From contig NZ_JBQKKT010000015.1 in assembly GCF_052116585.1 (NCBI RefSeq), positions 1-64,000 of the forward strand: a stretch of 64,000 nt of DNA, written 5' to 3'. The notes under the pieces were generated by a model that saw nothing but the letters and a program-made list of their open reading frames with translations, did not search any database and was not told the origin of the DNA. The position numbers were made by a program, and so were the translations under genes. Positions 50,778 through 58,796 of this stretch are shown one piece after another; the first letter of the stretch is position 1; each line of letters begins with the position of its first letter. This DNA is from Luteococcus sp052116585 (GTDB taxonomy: Bacteria; Actinomycetota; Actinomycetes; Propionibacteriales; Propionibacteriaceae).

Positions 50778-50809
50778 ATGGTGCGGCCGGTGGTGCGCGA
50801 GGTGGCTCG

Positions 50810-51271
50810 GTGCATGCGCCGCCCCGGTTCGGCTCCCCTCGAACCCGCGGGCTGCGACCATGGCGTGTGATCATCGTCGTCTTCGTGCTGCTCACCATCT
50901 GCCTGGAGATGTCCATCTACCTGGCGGGAAAGGCCGTGGTTGCCGTGGTGCGACGGATGCGCATTCTCGCCCACCCCGGCTGGGTTTTCACTCGGGCGGT
51001 GGTGGAGCGCGTCGAGAACAACGCACATCCGGACCAGCTGGACTCCTATGTGATCCGCTACCCCATCGACGATGGCACCTGGCGTCGGAAGGAGATCCGA
51101 ACCCACCGGCTGCCCCGGGTGGGTTTCGAGGCTCCGCTGCGCTTCGATCCGGCGAACCCCCAGCGCATCGTCGGGTGGTGCGTGCCCAGTCCGACTCCGC
51201 GCAAGGCGCTCGCGATCGCGGTTCTTTCGGGGGTGCTGGCGGCGCTCGCCTTCTGGCTCCATCTGCGGTGA
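50810..51271 (+). CDS. Membrane protein of unknown function (DUF3592-like)
   Basis: Protein of 153 residues if GTG 50810 is used; GTG 50867 is an alternative. A transmembrane helix (about residues 19-45) is followed by a beta-rich domain (GWVFTRAVVERVENN, DSYVIRYPIDDGTWRRKEIRTHRLPRVG, LRFDPANPQRI) and a second helix at the C-terminus. The layout resembles DUF3592 proteins: two helices around a small extracytoplasmic beta domain. Function unknown. Confidence 0.55.
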   Translation: MHAPPRFGSPRTRGLRPWRVIIVVFVLLTICLEMSIYLAGKAVVAVVRRMRILAHPGWVFTRAVVERVENNAHPDQLDSYVIRYPIDDGTWRRKEIRTHRLPRVGFEAPLRFDPANPQRIVGWCVPSPTPRKALAIAVLSGVLAALAFWLHLR

Positions 51272-51478
51272 GGTCGCGGTCTTCGGTGATTGTGAGCTGC
51301 CGGTCTGGACTCGTGGAATGGTGCAGCGACGGGTCGTCTCCCGTCTTCTTGATGACTATTAATGCCTCTAGGGAAAACCAGATATTGGCGTGAAGTTCCT
51401 TGTCAAACCCTTGTGCAACGATTAACGCAACGTTCTGCTCTCGAAAAGTTCCGAAAAGTGGTGACAACGAGCTGATGG

Positions 51479-51512
51479 GTATGTAAGGCTTGCCTAAGTA
51501 AGCCAAGCCTAA
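51479..51512 (+). promoter_or_regulatory. Two overlapping DtxR/IdeR-like iron boxes
   Basis: On the minus strand, TTAGGCAAGCCTTACATAC (51497-51479) and TTAGGCTTGGCTTACTTAG (51512-51494) each match about 13-14 of the 19 positions of the IdeR/DtxR consensus. They lie 50-80 bp before the siderophore-binding protein gene, offset by 15 bp. Iron-loaded DtxR would repress the operon. The remaining part of the gap 51272-51561 shows no gene. Confidence 0.75.
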
Positions 51513-51561
51513 GCAACCAAAGACGCCACCCACGGCGTCCCGCCCACTGAAGGACCCAACG

Positions 51562-52500
51562 ATGCTCCGACGCCTCATCACCCCCATCGCTGCCGCCGCA
51601 CTGGTGCTCACCGCCAGTGCCTGTGGATCGCAGGACACCGCCACTCCCGCTGCCAAGAGCGACGAGAAGATCAGCGTGAAGCACGCGCAGGGCACCACCG
51701 AGGTCGCCAAGAACCCCAGCAAGGTCGTCGTGCTGGACTACGCCGTGCTCGACAACATGCGCGCGCTCGGCGTCTCCGAGAACGTCATCGGCGTGCCGAC
51801 CAAGACGCTTCCCAAGTTCATGGACGAGTTCAAGGACAAGGACAACGTGGGCACCCTCAAGGAGCCCGATGTCGAGAAGATCGCCGAGCTGGAGCCCGAC
51901 GTCATCCTGATCGGGGGCCGCACCGCCCCCAAGTACGCCGACCTCAACAAGGTGGCCCCAACCGTGGACCTCACCGCCGACAGCAAGGACTTCCTTGGCT
52001 CGCTGGAGAAGAATGCCGGCGTCATCGCCGAGATCTACGGCAAGCAGGATGCCCTCAAGACCCAGCTCGATGAGGTGACCAAGGCCGTCGACGAGACGAA
52101 GGCCGCGGCCAAGAATGCCGGCACCGGGCTGGTGCTGCTGACCAGCGGCGGCAAGCTCTCGGCCTACGGCCCCGGCAGCCGCTTCGGCATCATCCATGAG
52201 GAGTTCGGCGTCACCCCCGCCGCCAAGGACCTCAAGGTGGACAACCACGGTCAGGCCGTGAGCTTCGAGTTCATCAGCTCCACCAACCCCGACCGCATGT
52301 TCGTCATCGACCGTGACGCCGCGACCGGCCAGGGCGGCAACAGCGCACAGCAGGTGCTCGACAACGCGCTGGTGAACAAGACCAAGGCCGCGCAGGACAA
52401 GAAGATCACCTACCTGGACGGCTCCCGCTGGTACCTGCTGGGCACCGGCCTCGACAACACCGTCGAGATGGCCAACGAGATCAAGAAGGGTCTGGCATGA
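51562..52500 (+). CDS. Siderophore-binding lipoprotein, YclQ/FatB-like
   Basis: Protein of 312 residues; AAGGA lies 8 nt before ATG 51562. The lipoprotein signal ends LTASAC. The class III periplasmic-binding fold is indicated by PSKVVVLDYAVLDNMRALGVSENVIGVP, VEKIAELEPDVILIGGR, and a long backbone helix around 155-185. It captures an iron-siderophore (YclQ group members bind catecholate types such as petrobactin) at the outer membrane face. First gene of a four-gene operon controlled by iron boxes. Confidence 0.88.
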   Translation: MLRRLITPIAAAALVLTASACGSQDTATPAAKSDEKISVKHAQGTTEVAKNPSKVVVLDYAVLDNMRALGVSENVIGVPTKTLPKFMDEFKDKDNVGTLKEPDVEKIAELEPDVILIGGRTAPKYADLNKVAPTVDLTADSKDFLGSLEKNAGVIAEIYGKQDALKTQLDEVTKAVDETKAAAKNAGTGLVLLTSGGKLSAYGPGSRFGIIHEEFGVTPAAKDLKVDNHGQAVSFEFISSTNPDRMFVIDRDAATGQGGNSAQQVLDNALVNKTKAAQDKKITYLDGSRWYLLGTGLDNTVEMANEIKKGLA

Positions 52501-53531
52501 GCCTCCTGACGATCGACAGGAGCGCCACTCGCGCTGCCGCCCCGACGCCCGCCGTGCGCCCCCGCACGGCGGGCGCCGCCGCGTCCGCGGCCCCTCGCCG
52601 CAGCCGCACCGGCAATGCCGTCGCGATGATCGCCGGGCTGGTGTGCCTGGCCGTGCTGGCCGCCGGATCGCTGGTGGTGGGCGTCGCCGAGCTGGACGCG
52701 AACGTGCTGCTCAATTCGCGCCTTCCCCGCACGATCGCCCTGGTGTTGTCCGGCAGCGCCCTGGCGGTCAGCGGCCAGATCATGCAGCTGCTCACCCGCA
52801 ATGTCTTCGTCGAGCCCAGCACCGCCGGCACCATGGAATTCGCCACCGCCGGGCTGCTGGTCAGCGCGCTGTTCTTCCCCGGGGCGCCCGTGGTCGTCAA
52901 GATGATCTTCGGTGCGGTCGCCGCGCTGCTGGGCACCGCCATCTTCCTGCGCATCCTGGCCGTGGTGCCGCTGCGCGACATGCTGGTCACCCCGCTGGTC
53001 GGCATGATGCTGGGTGGCGTGGTCAGCGCCGGCGTCACCTTCGTGGCCTACCGGATGGACCTGGTCCAGTCGCTCAGCTCCTGGACCACCGGCGACTTCT
53101 CCGCCGTGCTGGCCGGACGCTACGAGCTGCTGTGGATCGCCGGTGCCCTCACCGTGCTGGCCGCACTGCTGGCCGACCGCTTCACCGTCGCCGGCATGGG
53201 CGAGGCCTTCACCACCAACCTGGGGCTCAACCACCGTCGCACCGTGATGATCGGCATGTCGGTGGTGGCCGTGGTCAGCGCCACCGTGGTGGTGACCGTC
53301 GGCGCCCTGCCCTTCCTGGGTCTGGTGGTGCCCAACATCGTGCGCAACACGATCGGTGACAACTGCCGCCGCGCCGTGCCGTGGGTGGCCCTGCTGGGCG
53401 CCGCCTTCGTGCTGGTCTGTGACCTGGTCTCCCGAATGGTGATCCACCCCTTCGAGATGCCGATCGGCACCGTGATGGGTGTCACCGGCGCGATCGCCTT
53501 CCTCGTGATCCTGCTGCGGGGACGTCGTTGA
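52497..53531 (+). CDS. Iron-siderophore ABC permease (FecCD family), first subunit
   Basis: Protein of 344 residues with nine to ten membrane segments of the BtuC/FecCD type: LNSRLPRTIALVLSGSALAVSGQIMQLLTRNVFVEPSTAGTMEFATAG and GALPFLGLVVPNIVRNTIGDNCRRAVPW. The N-terminal 35 residues are basic, Ala/Pro-rich and longer than usual. ATGA overlaps the stop of the binding-protein gene. Confidence 0.88.
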   Translation: MSLLTIDRSATRAAAPTPAVRPRTAGAAASAAPRRSRTGNAVAMIAGLVCLAVLAAGSLVVGVAELDANVLLNSRLPRTIALVLSGSALAVSGQIMQLLTRNVFVEPSTAGTMEFATAGLLVSALFFPGAPVVVKMIFGAVAALLGTAIFLRILAVVPLRDMLVTPLVGMMLGGVVSAGVTFVAYRMDLVQSLSSWTTGDFSAVLAGRYELLWIAGALTVLAALLADRFTVAGMGEAFTTNLGLNHRRTVMIGMSVVAVVSATVVVTVGALPFLGLVVPNIVRNTIGDNCRRAVPWVALLGAAFVLVCDLVSRMVIHPFEMPIGTVMGVTGAIAFLVILLRGRR

Positions 53532-54535
53532 CCCTTGAGACGTCGCCCGTGGCCGCCACTGCTGCTGGCCGCGGGCGACGCAGCCTGTCCCCCGCCACCC
53601 GGGTGGGCCTGCTGGCCCTCGCCGCGGCGGCGATCGTCGCCTTCTACCTGGGTTACAAACTGCCGGTGGGCTCCAACTTCGTGCTCAACCGTCGCCTGGT
53701 CACGATTGCGACGATGAGCCTGGTGGCCGTCGCCATCGGGGTCGCGACGGTGCTCTTCCACACCGTCACCGCCAACCGGATCCTGACCCCGTCGATCATG
53801 GGCCTGGACGCGCTCTACCTGGCCCTGCAGACGGCCTCGGTCTTCTTCCTGGGCATCGTCGTGGTCAACCCCGTGGCGCAATACCTGGTGGTGCTGGTCT
53901 CGATGGTGGGCTTCGCCCTGCTGTTGTTCGGCTTCATGCTGGTCAAGCTCAACCGCTCGGTCACCATGATGGTGCTCGTGGGCGTGCTGCTGGGCGGGCT
54001 CTTCCGCGGCCTGTCCAGCTTCATGCAGCGCGTGCTCGATCCGGAGGCCTTCGTGGTGCTCAGCGACCGATTCTTCGCAGACTTCACCGGCACCAATCCC
54101 GGTCTGCTGGGCATCAGTGCGGTGCTGGTGGGATTGGCCGTCGCCTGGGTCTGGCATTCGCGGCGTGAGCTCGACGTGATCGCCCTGGGGCGTGACCTGG
54201 CCATCGGCCTGGGCGTCAACCACCGTCGCGCCAGCCTGGTGCACCTGGTGCTGGTCGCGCTGCTGGTGGGCACCTCCACCGCCCTGGTGGGCCCGACGAT
54301 GTTCTTTGGCCTGCTGGTGGCACACCTCACCTACCGGGTGGTGGGCACCCACCATCACGCCTTCACCGTGCCCGCCGTCGGCTTCGCCGGCATCATCACC
54401 CTGGTGGGCGGCCAGCTGCTCTTCGAACGCATCCTGGGCTTCGAGGGTTCGCTCTCGATGGTCGTGGAGTTCGTCGGCGGCATCACCTTCCTCGTCCTGC
54501 TCCTTCGATCCTCACGCGCCGGGAGGCCCGCATGA
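53528..54535 (+). CDS. Iron-siderophore ABC permease (FecCD family), second subunit
   Basis: Protein of 335 residues from a TTG overlapping the previous stop. FecCD-type segments: LNRRLVTIATMSLVAVAIGVATVLFHTVTANRILTPSIMGLDALYLALQT and LVGPTMFFGLLVAHLTYRVVGTHHHAFTVPAVGFAG. It pairs with the first permease in the membrane to form the import channel. The TTG start is unusual but supported by tight coupling; the next ATG-type alternatives would remove the first helix. Confidence 0.87.
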   Translation: MTLETSPVAATAAGRGRRSLSPATRVGLLALAAAAIVAFYLGYKLPVGSNFVLNRRLVTIATMSLVAVAIGVATVLFHTVTANRILTPSIMGLDALYLALQTASVFFLGIVVVNPVAQYLVVLVSMVGFALLLFGFMLVKLNRSVTMMVLVGVLLGGLFRGLSSFMQRVLDPEAFVVLSDRFFADFTGTNPGLLGISAVLVGLAVAWVWHSRRELDVIALGRDLAIGLGVNHRRASLVHLVLVALLVGTSTALVGPTMFFGLLVAHLTYRVVGTHHHAFTVPAVGFAGIITLVGGQLLFERILGFEGSLSMVVEFVGGITFLVLLLRSSRAGRPA

Positions 54536-55293
54536 TCATCACCGACCACCTCCAGGCCAAGTACGGCGAGACGGTCGTCGTCGATGATGTGACGATCGAG
54601 ATCCCCGCCCGCGGTGTCACGGCGCTGGTGGGGCCCAACGGTGCCGGCAAGTCGACGCTGCTTGCGATGATCTCGCGCCTGCTGGAGCCCGCCTACGGCC
54701 GGGTGCTGGTCGACGACCTGGACATCCAGAAGACGCCCAGCGACCAGCTCGCCCGCAAGCTCGCCATCCTGCGCCAGGACAACCACCTGGCGGTGCGCCT
54801 GACGGTGCGAGACCTGGTGGCCTTTGGCCGCTACCCCCACTCCAAGGGGCGGCTGACCATCGAGGACGAGGCCCACATCGAGCAGGCCATGGAATACCTC
54901 GACCTGGCTCCCTTCGCCGACCGTTTTCTCGACCAGCTTTCGGGTGGTCAGCGGCAGCGCGCCTTCGTCGCGATGGTGCTGGCGCAGGACACCGACCACA
55001 TCCTGCTGGACGAGCCCCTGAACAACCTGGACATGAGCCACGGCGTGCGAATGATGCGCCAGATGCGACGCGCGGCCGACGAGCTGGGCAAGAGTATCGT
55101 CATCGTCCTGCACGACCTGAATGCCGCCAGCCTCTACGCCGACCACATCGTCGTGATGGCCGACGGCCAGGTGGTGGCGGCCGGATCGCCGGAGGAGATC
55201 ATGCAGGAGGAACTACTCAGCGAGGTCTTCGGGCTGCCGATCCGGGTGCGTGAGATCGACGGTGAGCGGGTGGCGCTGCACTACGCCCGCTGA
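54532..55293 (+). CDS. Iron-siderophore ABC transporter ATPase
   Basis: Protein of 253 residues; GGGAGG precedes ATG 54532. All ABC motifs are intact: Walker A GPNGAGKSTLL, Q-loop LRQDNH, signature LSGGQRQRAFVAMVLAQ, Walker B HILLDEPLNNLD, and H-loop VIVLHDLNAAS. It powers the two FecCD subunits and ends the operon. The YclP-like subfamily is suggested by the start MIITDHLQAKYGETVVVDDV. Confidence 0.92.
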   Translation: MIITDHLQAKYGETVVVDDVTIEIPARGVTALVGPNGAGKSTLLAMISRLLEPAYGRVLVDDLDIQKTPSDQLARKLAILRQDNHLAVRLTVRDLVAFGRYPHSKGRLTIEDEAHIEQAMEYLDLAPFADRFLDQLSGGQRQRAFVAMVLAQDTDHILLDEPLNNLDMSHGVRMMRQMRRAADELGKSIVIVLHDLNAASLYADHIVVMADGQVVAAGSPEEIMQEELLSEVFGLPIRVREIDGERVALHYAR

Positions 55294-55403
55294 CGCGCCG
55301 CGCGGTGTGGTGCGCCGCTGGGTTGTGATTGCAGTGTCCGCCTGCCGGCTGCCGGGTGGCCACTCTCGGGCGCCCGGGTTGTCTGCCCTTCGCCTCTCGC
55401 TGC

Positions 55404-55472
55404 CAGAAACAGATGCATAGGCGGTGTCCAGTGCAGTAGATGCACTGGACACCGCCTATGCATCTGTTTCTG
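55404..55472. repeat. Long palindromic hairpin element, copy 2
   Basis: Perfect 32-bp arms (55404-55435 and 55441-55472) with a GTAGA loop, between the end of the siderophore operon and the next gene. Outer CAGAAACAGATGCAT and loop-proximal TCCAGTGCA match copy 1 at 42725-42800, while the 8-bp block between them differs and its complement changes too. Confidence 0.92.
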
Positions 55473-55476
55473 TACT

Positions 55477-55512
55477 GCTGGTGCTGGTGCTGGTGCTGGT
55501 GCTGGGTGCTGG
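55477..55512 (+). repeat. GCTGGT hexamer repeat
   Basis: Four exact GCTGGT units (55477-55500) and two GCTGGG-type variants directly after palindrome copy 2, in noncoding DNA. Confidence 0.8.
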
Positions 55513-55582
55513 GCACAAGTCGACAGGGCGGGAATCGTGACAAGGCCGACCGTGGTGTCCGTCGATGGTGCACACTGGTGGC

Positions 55583-56041
55583 ATGGAGACGGTCAGTGAT
55601 CAGTACCCCGAGGAGGTCGGGCGGGCGGCGTGGGGATCGGTTCCTGCTGCCGGCTACATCCTGTTCACGTTCAGCGTGCTCCTGGCTGTCCTGGCCTACG
55701 GGCTGGTGCTGGGTCCCCTGGTTGCGCGGAATGCCCCAGCAGCATGGTTCATCGCGCTGCAGGTGGCGATCACCGGGTTGTGCGCCCTGGTCATGGATCG
55801 CCTCTTGGTGGAGGCTGGCCGGCGTTCCCTGTCCCACGTGCTGTCCTGGTCTGGATTGATGATTGCGTGGCCGGGTCTGGCCTGGAGCTTCTTTCGGGGC
55901 GTTGGGATCTGGGTCTTCGCCTGGCCGCTGGGGCCGGCCCTGCTCTTCCTGTTTCCGATCCTGTGGTTCGCAGTCGTCGATCGGGTCACCTGCGGCCGGG
56001 CGGACACGGCCGTTTCACGTGCAACGATCTCACAGTATTAA
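55583..56041 (+). CDS. Small multi-pass membrane protein of unknown function
   Basis: Protein of 152 residues from ATG 55583 (ATG 55565 is an in-frame alternative). Four hydrophobic segments (about residues 21-43, 52-69, 83-98 and 107-130). No SD stands out and no family is recognised. It is followed by an AT-rich patch (56036-56070) that is unusual for the region. Confidence 0.55.
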   Translation: METVSDQYPEEVGRAAWGSVPAAGYILFTFSVLLAVLAYGLVLGPLVARNAPAAWFIALQVAITGLCALVMDRLLVEAGRRSLSHVLSWSGLMIAWPGLAWSFFRGVGIWVFAWPLGPALLFLFPILWFAVVDRVTCGRADTAVSRATISQY

Positions 56042-56225
56042 ATTGTATTTATATTTTTCTATACCAAGGAATAGTTCCCCAGAGCTTTCGGGTCCGGTGG
56101 CTGCTCCCGCTCGCTACCTGGCGTTTGTGGGCGAAGCTCGACCTTTCTGGATGTGTCTCTCGAATTCCCAAGAATTGGGTAGAGGCGGCGATCATCGGGG
56201 GGCGGTCGAATCATTCATGCACCCA

Positions 56226-56267
56226 CAGGGTGCGGGCCCCCACCGTGGCGTGGGGGCCCGCACCCTG
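56226..56267. terminator. Strong hairpin between convergent genes
   Basis: An 18-bp perfect stem (56226-56243 and 56250-56267) with a CGTGGC loop, 24 bp past the stop of the minus-strand secreted protein and downstream of the plus-strand membrane protein. Confidence 0.8.
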
Positions 56268-56290
56268 CGTCGTGAACGGCCGGTGACGGA

Positions 56291-56665
56291 TCAGGCCAGC
56301 GCGTCGGGGCGGAAGGAGCCAGTGGGCGCCTCGCAGTAGAAGTAGGAGCCCTTGTCGCTGCGGTGGTAGTCGTACTTCTCGCCGTCGACGGAGAAGACCA
56401 GCTTGCTGCCGTGAACCAGGGCCTGGATGTAGACGTACCCTTCCTTGGCGCATCCCAGGGAACCGTCATTCCAGGTGCCACCCTGGAGCGAGGTGATGCT
56501 GATGTCGGTCATCGAGACGCCCTCACGCTGGGCCAGGTCGAACATGGCCTGCGTGACTCGCGGATCGCTGGTGCTGGCGGGCCCGGCGGCCGTGGCGACC
56601 GTGGTGGGCAGTGCGAGGCCGAGGGCTGCAAGGCCGGTGACGGCCAGGGTGGTGATGGTCTTCAT
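56291..56665 (-). CDS. Small secreted protein with a WNDGSLGC motif
   Basis: Protein of 124 residues; AAAGGAGAT lies upstream of ATG 56665. Signal peptide to about residue 27 (LPTTVATAA). The mature domain has GGTWNDGSLGCAKEGYVYIQALVHGSKLVFSVDGEKYDYHRSDKGSYFYCEAP. This pattern (Trp-x-Asp-Gly-Ser-Leu-Gly-Cys ... Tyr-x-Tyr-His) recurs in small secreted proteins of cyanobacteria and actinobacteria whose function is not established. Two Cys could form a disulfide. Confidence 0.7.
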   Translation of the reverse strand: MKTITTLAVTGLAALGLALPTTVATAAGPASTSDPRVTQAMFDLAQREGVSMTDISITSLQGGTWNDGSLGCAKEGYVYIQALVHGSKLVFSVDGEKYDYHRSDKGSYFYCEAPTGSFRPDALA

Positions 56666-57008
56666 CGGTATCTCCTTTGGTGTGGTCGGAGGGGGGCGGG
56701 CGCTCCCTCCATGCATCACGTTAGCAGCCCGGAATTCCGGCCCACAACGAAAAATCTCCTACCTTGGCGGGCTTACGGAGAGCATTTGCGGTGCCAAGGA
56801 CACCCCAAGTGAAGAGTTGTGCCACATCTCCTCTCCGTCTGGTTGGCCAGCTGGCCAGACGCTTCAGCGGGCAAGTCGATGACGGCGCAGCAGCGCGGCG
56901 CGATGAGCCTCTCCCGCTGTGGGGGGCGACGCCTTCGGTGCAGCGAACTCTTCAACCCGTGAACCATGAGCGCATCTCGGCAGCTGCACGGCGTCCGGTA
57001 ACGCAAGG
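56666..57008. other. Intergenic stretch with no gene seen
   Basis: No open frame here has a ribosome site or protein-like composition. It holds the promoter region of the secreted protein (minus strand) and an imperfect GGCCAGCTGGCC palindrome at 56848-56859. Confidence 0.4.
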
Positions 57009-57100
57009 ACACCCCGACTCAGACCAAAGTCGGGGTGTCTCGCCGGGGGTGGTGCTGGCACGATCAAGTTGTCGCGTGGATCCGGCCAGCAACTTGATCG
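57009..57100 (-). terminator. Two tandem hairpins after nitronate monooxygenase
   Basis: Going along the minus strand, the first hairpin has 11-bp arms 57090-57100 and 57061-57071 (18-nt loop). The second has 11-bp arms 57028-57038 and 57009-57019. The first begins 16 bp past the stop at 57116. Confidence 0.7.
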
Positions 57101-57115
57101 GGGTGTGCGTCGGCG

Positions 57116-58534
57116 TCAGCTCTTCCCCAGCAGGAAGTCGACCGCCTGGCGACCGGTCCAGCCGTCGGGGTGCAGCTCCAGCAACCGCTGGGCGCCGGTG
57201 AGGTCCTGCCCCAGCGTGATGCCGGGCACCTCCCGGTAGCCGTCCTTGCGCTCCTGTCCCAGCCCGATGTTGGTGATCAGGCAGTTGCACAGGCACTTGC
57301 GACCCACGGTGTCCTCGATCTTGCCGCCCTTCTTGAGGTAGGCGTCGACGGGCTCCGAGGCGCAGCGGTAGCCGATGCTGCCGTTCTCGCGCTGGTATGG
57401 CACGCGCAGGTAACTCAGGTCGCAGAGCCTGGGGCGGGCCTCGTAGACCTCCGGGTCGCTCAGGGTGCCGGGCACCTGGGCGATCTTGAACGGGAAGCCG
57501 GTGGGGGAGGCTCGGGGGTCATTGCGCACGTCGAGCTCGCCGGTACCCAGCCGGGCCACCATCTGCTCGCGCAGGTCATCGCGCATGCCGGACTCCTTGG
57601 CCAGGGCAAAGATCGTGCCGCACTGCACGCCCTCGGCGCCGGCTTCCTTGGCCTGCTGCACCAGCTCCGGGGTGGCGTAGGCACCGGCCAGCCAGAAGGG
57701 CGAACCGACGGCGGCCATCTTGGCCAGGTCGGCCATGTCGCGGTCTGCGTAGATCGGGTCGCCCTTCTCGTCCAGGCTCATCCTGCCGCGCGGGGGAGCG
57801 GAGTGGCCACCGGCGATCGGCCCCTCGACGACGAAGCCGAAGGGCTTGATCTTCTCGTCGCGGTTGAGGAAGTTGGCCAGCGAGTGCACCGAGATGATGG
57901 CCAGGAAGCGGGGTGGCTCGACGGGCTCCATGGGCTGGCCCAGGATGGCCGTCGGATCGGCGCTGGACCAGACGGCCTCGCCGCCGTCGACGTCCACGTG
58001 CACACCTCCGGGGCGGCCGGCGGCCAGATCGCGGAGCAGCTGCGGGATCTCGCGCGGGATCCCGGCCCCCATCAGGACATAGTCGACGCCCGCCAGCACG
58101 GCGCCCAGCGCGCCGGTTGGGGTGGCCATCTGCACCTTCTCCAGGAAGTTGATCCCCACCAGGCCGTCGTGGCCCTCCTTGGCCAGCCAGACCTCGGCGA
58201 AATTGCCCGCGACGCACAGCTCGGCGATGGCCTGCTTGGGGTTGATGGTGATCGTGTCGTGCGGCCGGTAGGGCGCTCCCTGACGTCCGTCGGGCAGGTA
58301 GAACTTGTCGATGATTCGCTGCGCTACCGCCTGGTTGGGGAAGTGCGCCAGGGCGCGACGGTAGTGGCCTCCGGGGTCACCGTCCTGCAGGGTGCGCGCC
58401 AGGACGGCATCGAGGGCGGTGCCGGAGACGACGCCCAGTTCGCCGGCCAGACTCACCTCACGGGCCAACTGCCAGCTGGACACGGCGATACCCATGCCGC
58501 CCTGGATGACGGTGGGAAGGGGGTGCTCGGTCAT
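57116..58534 (-). CDS. Nitronate monooxygenase family protein
   Basis: Protein of 472 residues; GAGGAG lies upstream of ATG 58534. It is an FMN-dependent TIM-barrel of the 2-nitropropane dioxygenase type: TVIQGGMGIAVSSWQLAREVSLAGELGVVSGTAL, VDYVLMGAGIPREIPQLL, FVVEGPIAGGHSAPPRG with the catalytic His, FWLAGAYATPELVQQAKEAGAEGVQCGT. The C-terminal extension has a cysteine cluster (RKCLCNCLITNIGLG). It is longer than typical enzymes (about 350 residues). Three tandem palindromes overlap its promoter. Confidence 0.82.
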   Translation of the reverse strand: MTEHPLPTVIQGGMGIAVSSWQLAREVSLAGELGVVSGTALDAVLARTLQDGDPGGHYRRALAHFPNQAVAQRIIDKFYLPDGRQGAPYRPHDTITINPKQAIAELCVAGNFAEVWLAKEGHDGLVGINFLEKVQMATPTGALGAVLAGVDYVLMGAGIPREIPQLLRDLAAGRPGGVHVDVDGGEAVWSSADPTAILGQPMEPVEPPRFLAIISVHSLANFLNRDEKIKPFGFVVEGPIAGGHSAPPRGRMSLDEKGDPIYADRDMADLAKMAAVGSPFWLAGAYATPELVQQAKEAGAEGVQCGTIFALAKESGMRDDLREQMVARLGTGELDVRNDPRASPTGFPFKIAQVPGTLSDPEVYEARPRLCDLSYLRVPYQRENGSIGYRCASEPVDAYLKKGGKIEDTVGRKCLCNCLITNIGLGQERKDGYREVPGITLGQDLTGAQRLLELHPDGWTGRQAVDFLLGKS

Positions 58535-58546
58535 CAGGACTCCTCA

Positions 58547-58590
58547 TTACGCGGGCGTAAGTTACTCGTGCGTAACCTACGCTAGCGTAG
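58547..58590 (-). promoter_or_regulatory. Three tandem 14-bp palindromic operators
   Basis: TTACGCGGGCGTAA (58547-58560), TTACTCGTGCGTAA (58562-58575) and CTACGCTAGCGTAG (58577-58590) repeat every 15 bp, starting 12 bp upstream of the nitronate monooxygenase ATG. The common form is TTACGC-NN-GCGTAA, the size of a TetR-type site. No regulator gene is adjacent. Confidence 0.75.
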
Positions 58591-58702
58591 CAAGCTGGAC
58601 TTCCTACCTGGAAGGACTACAACCAGCCAGGGGATTGCTGGTGGGGATCCCACAAGGCCGGTCGGCCGCCGTGCCCAGCGCGTCGCCCTCTGCCCGAAAC
58701 AG

Positions 58703-58741
58703 ACGTCGATCCCCACTCGGGTGAGGGGTGGGGATCGACGT
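58703..58741 (-). terminator. Terminator after phosphofructokinase
   Basis: A perfect 14-bp stem (58703-58716 and 58728-58741) with an 11-nt loop, 56 bp beyond the minus-strand stop at 58797. Confidence 0.75.
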
Positions 58742-58796
58742 GAGATCTCGACGGGCCAGGGCCTCGGCCGTCTGGTCCAGCAGCGAGGCCAAGGCG

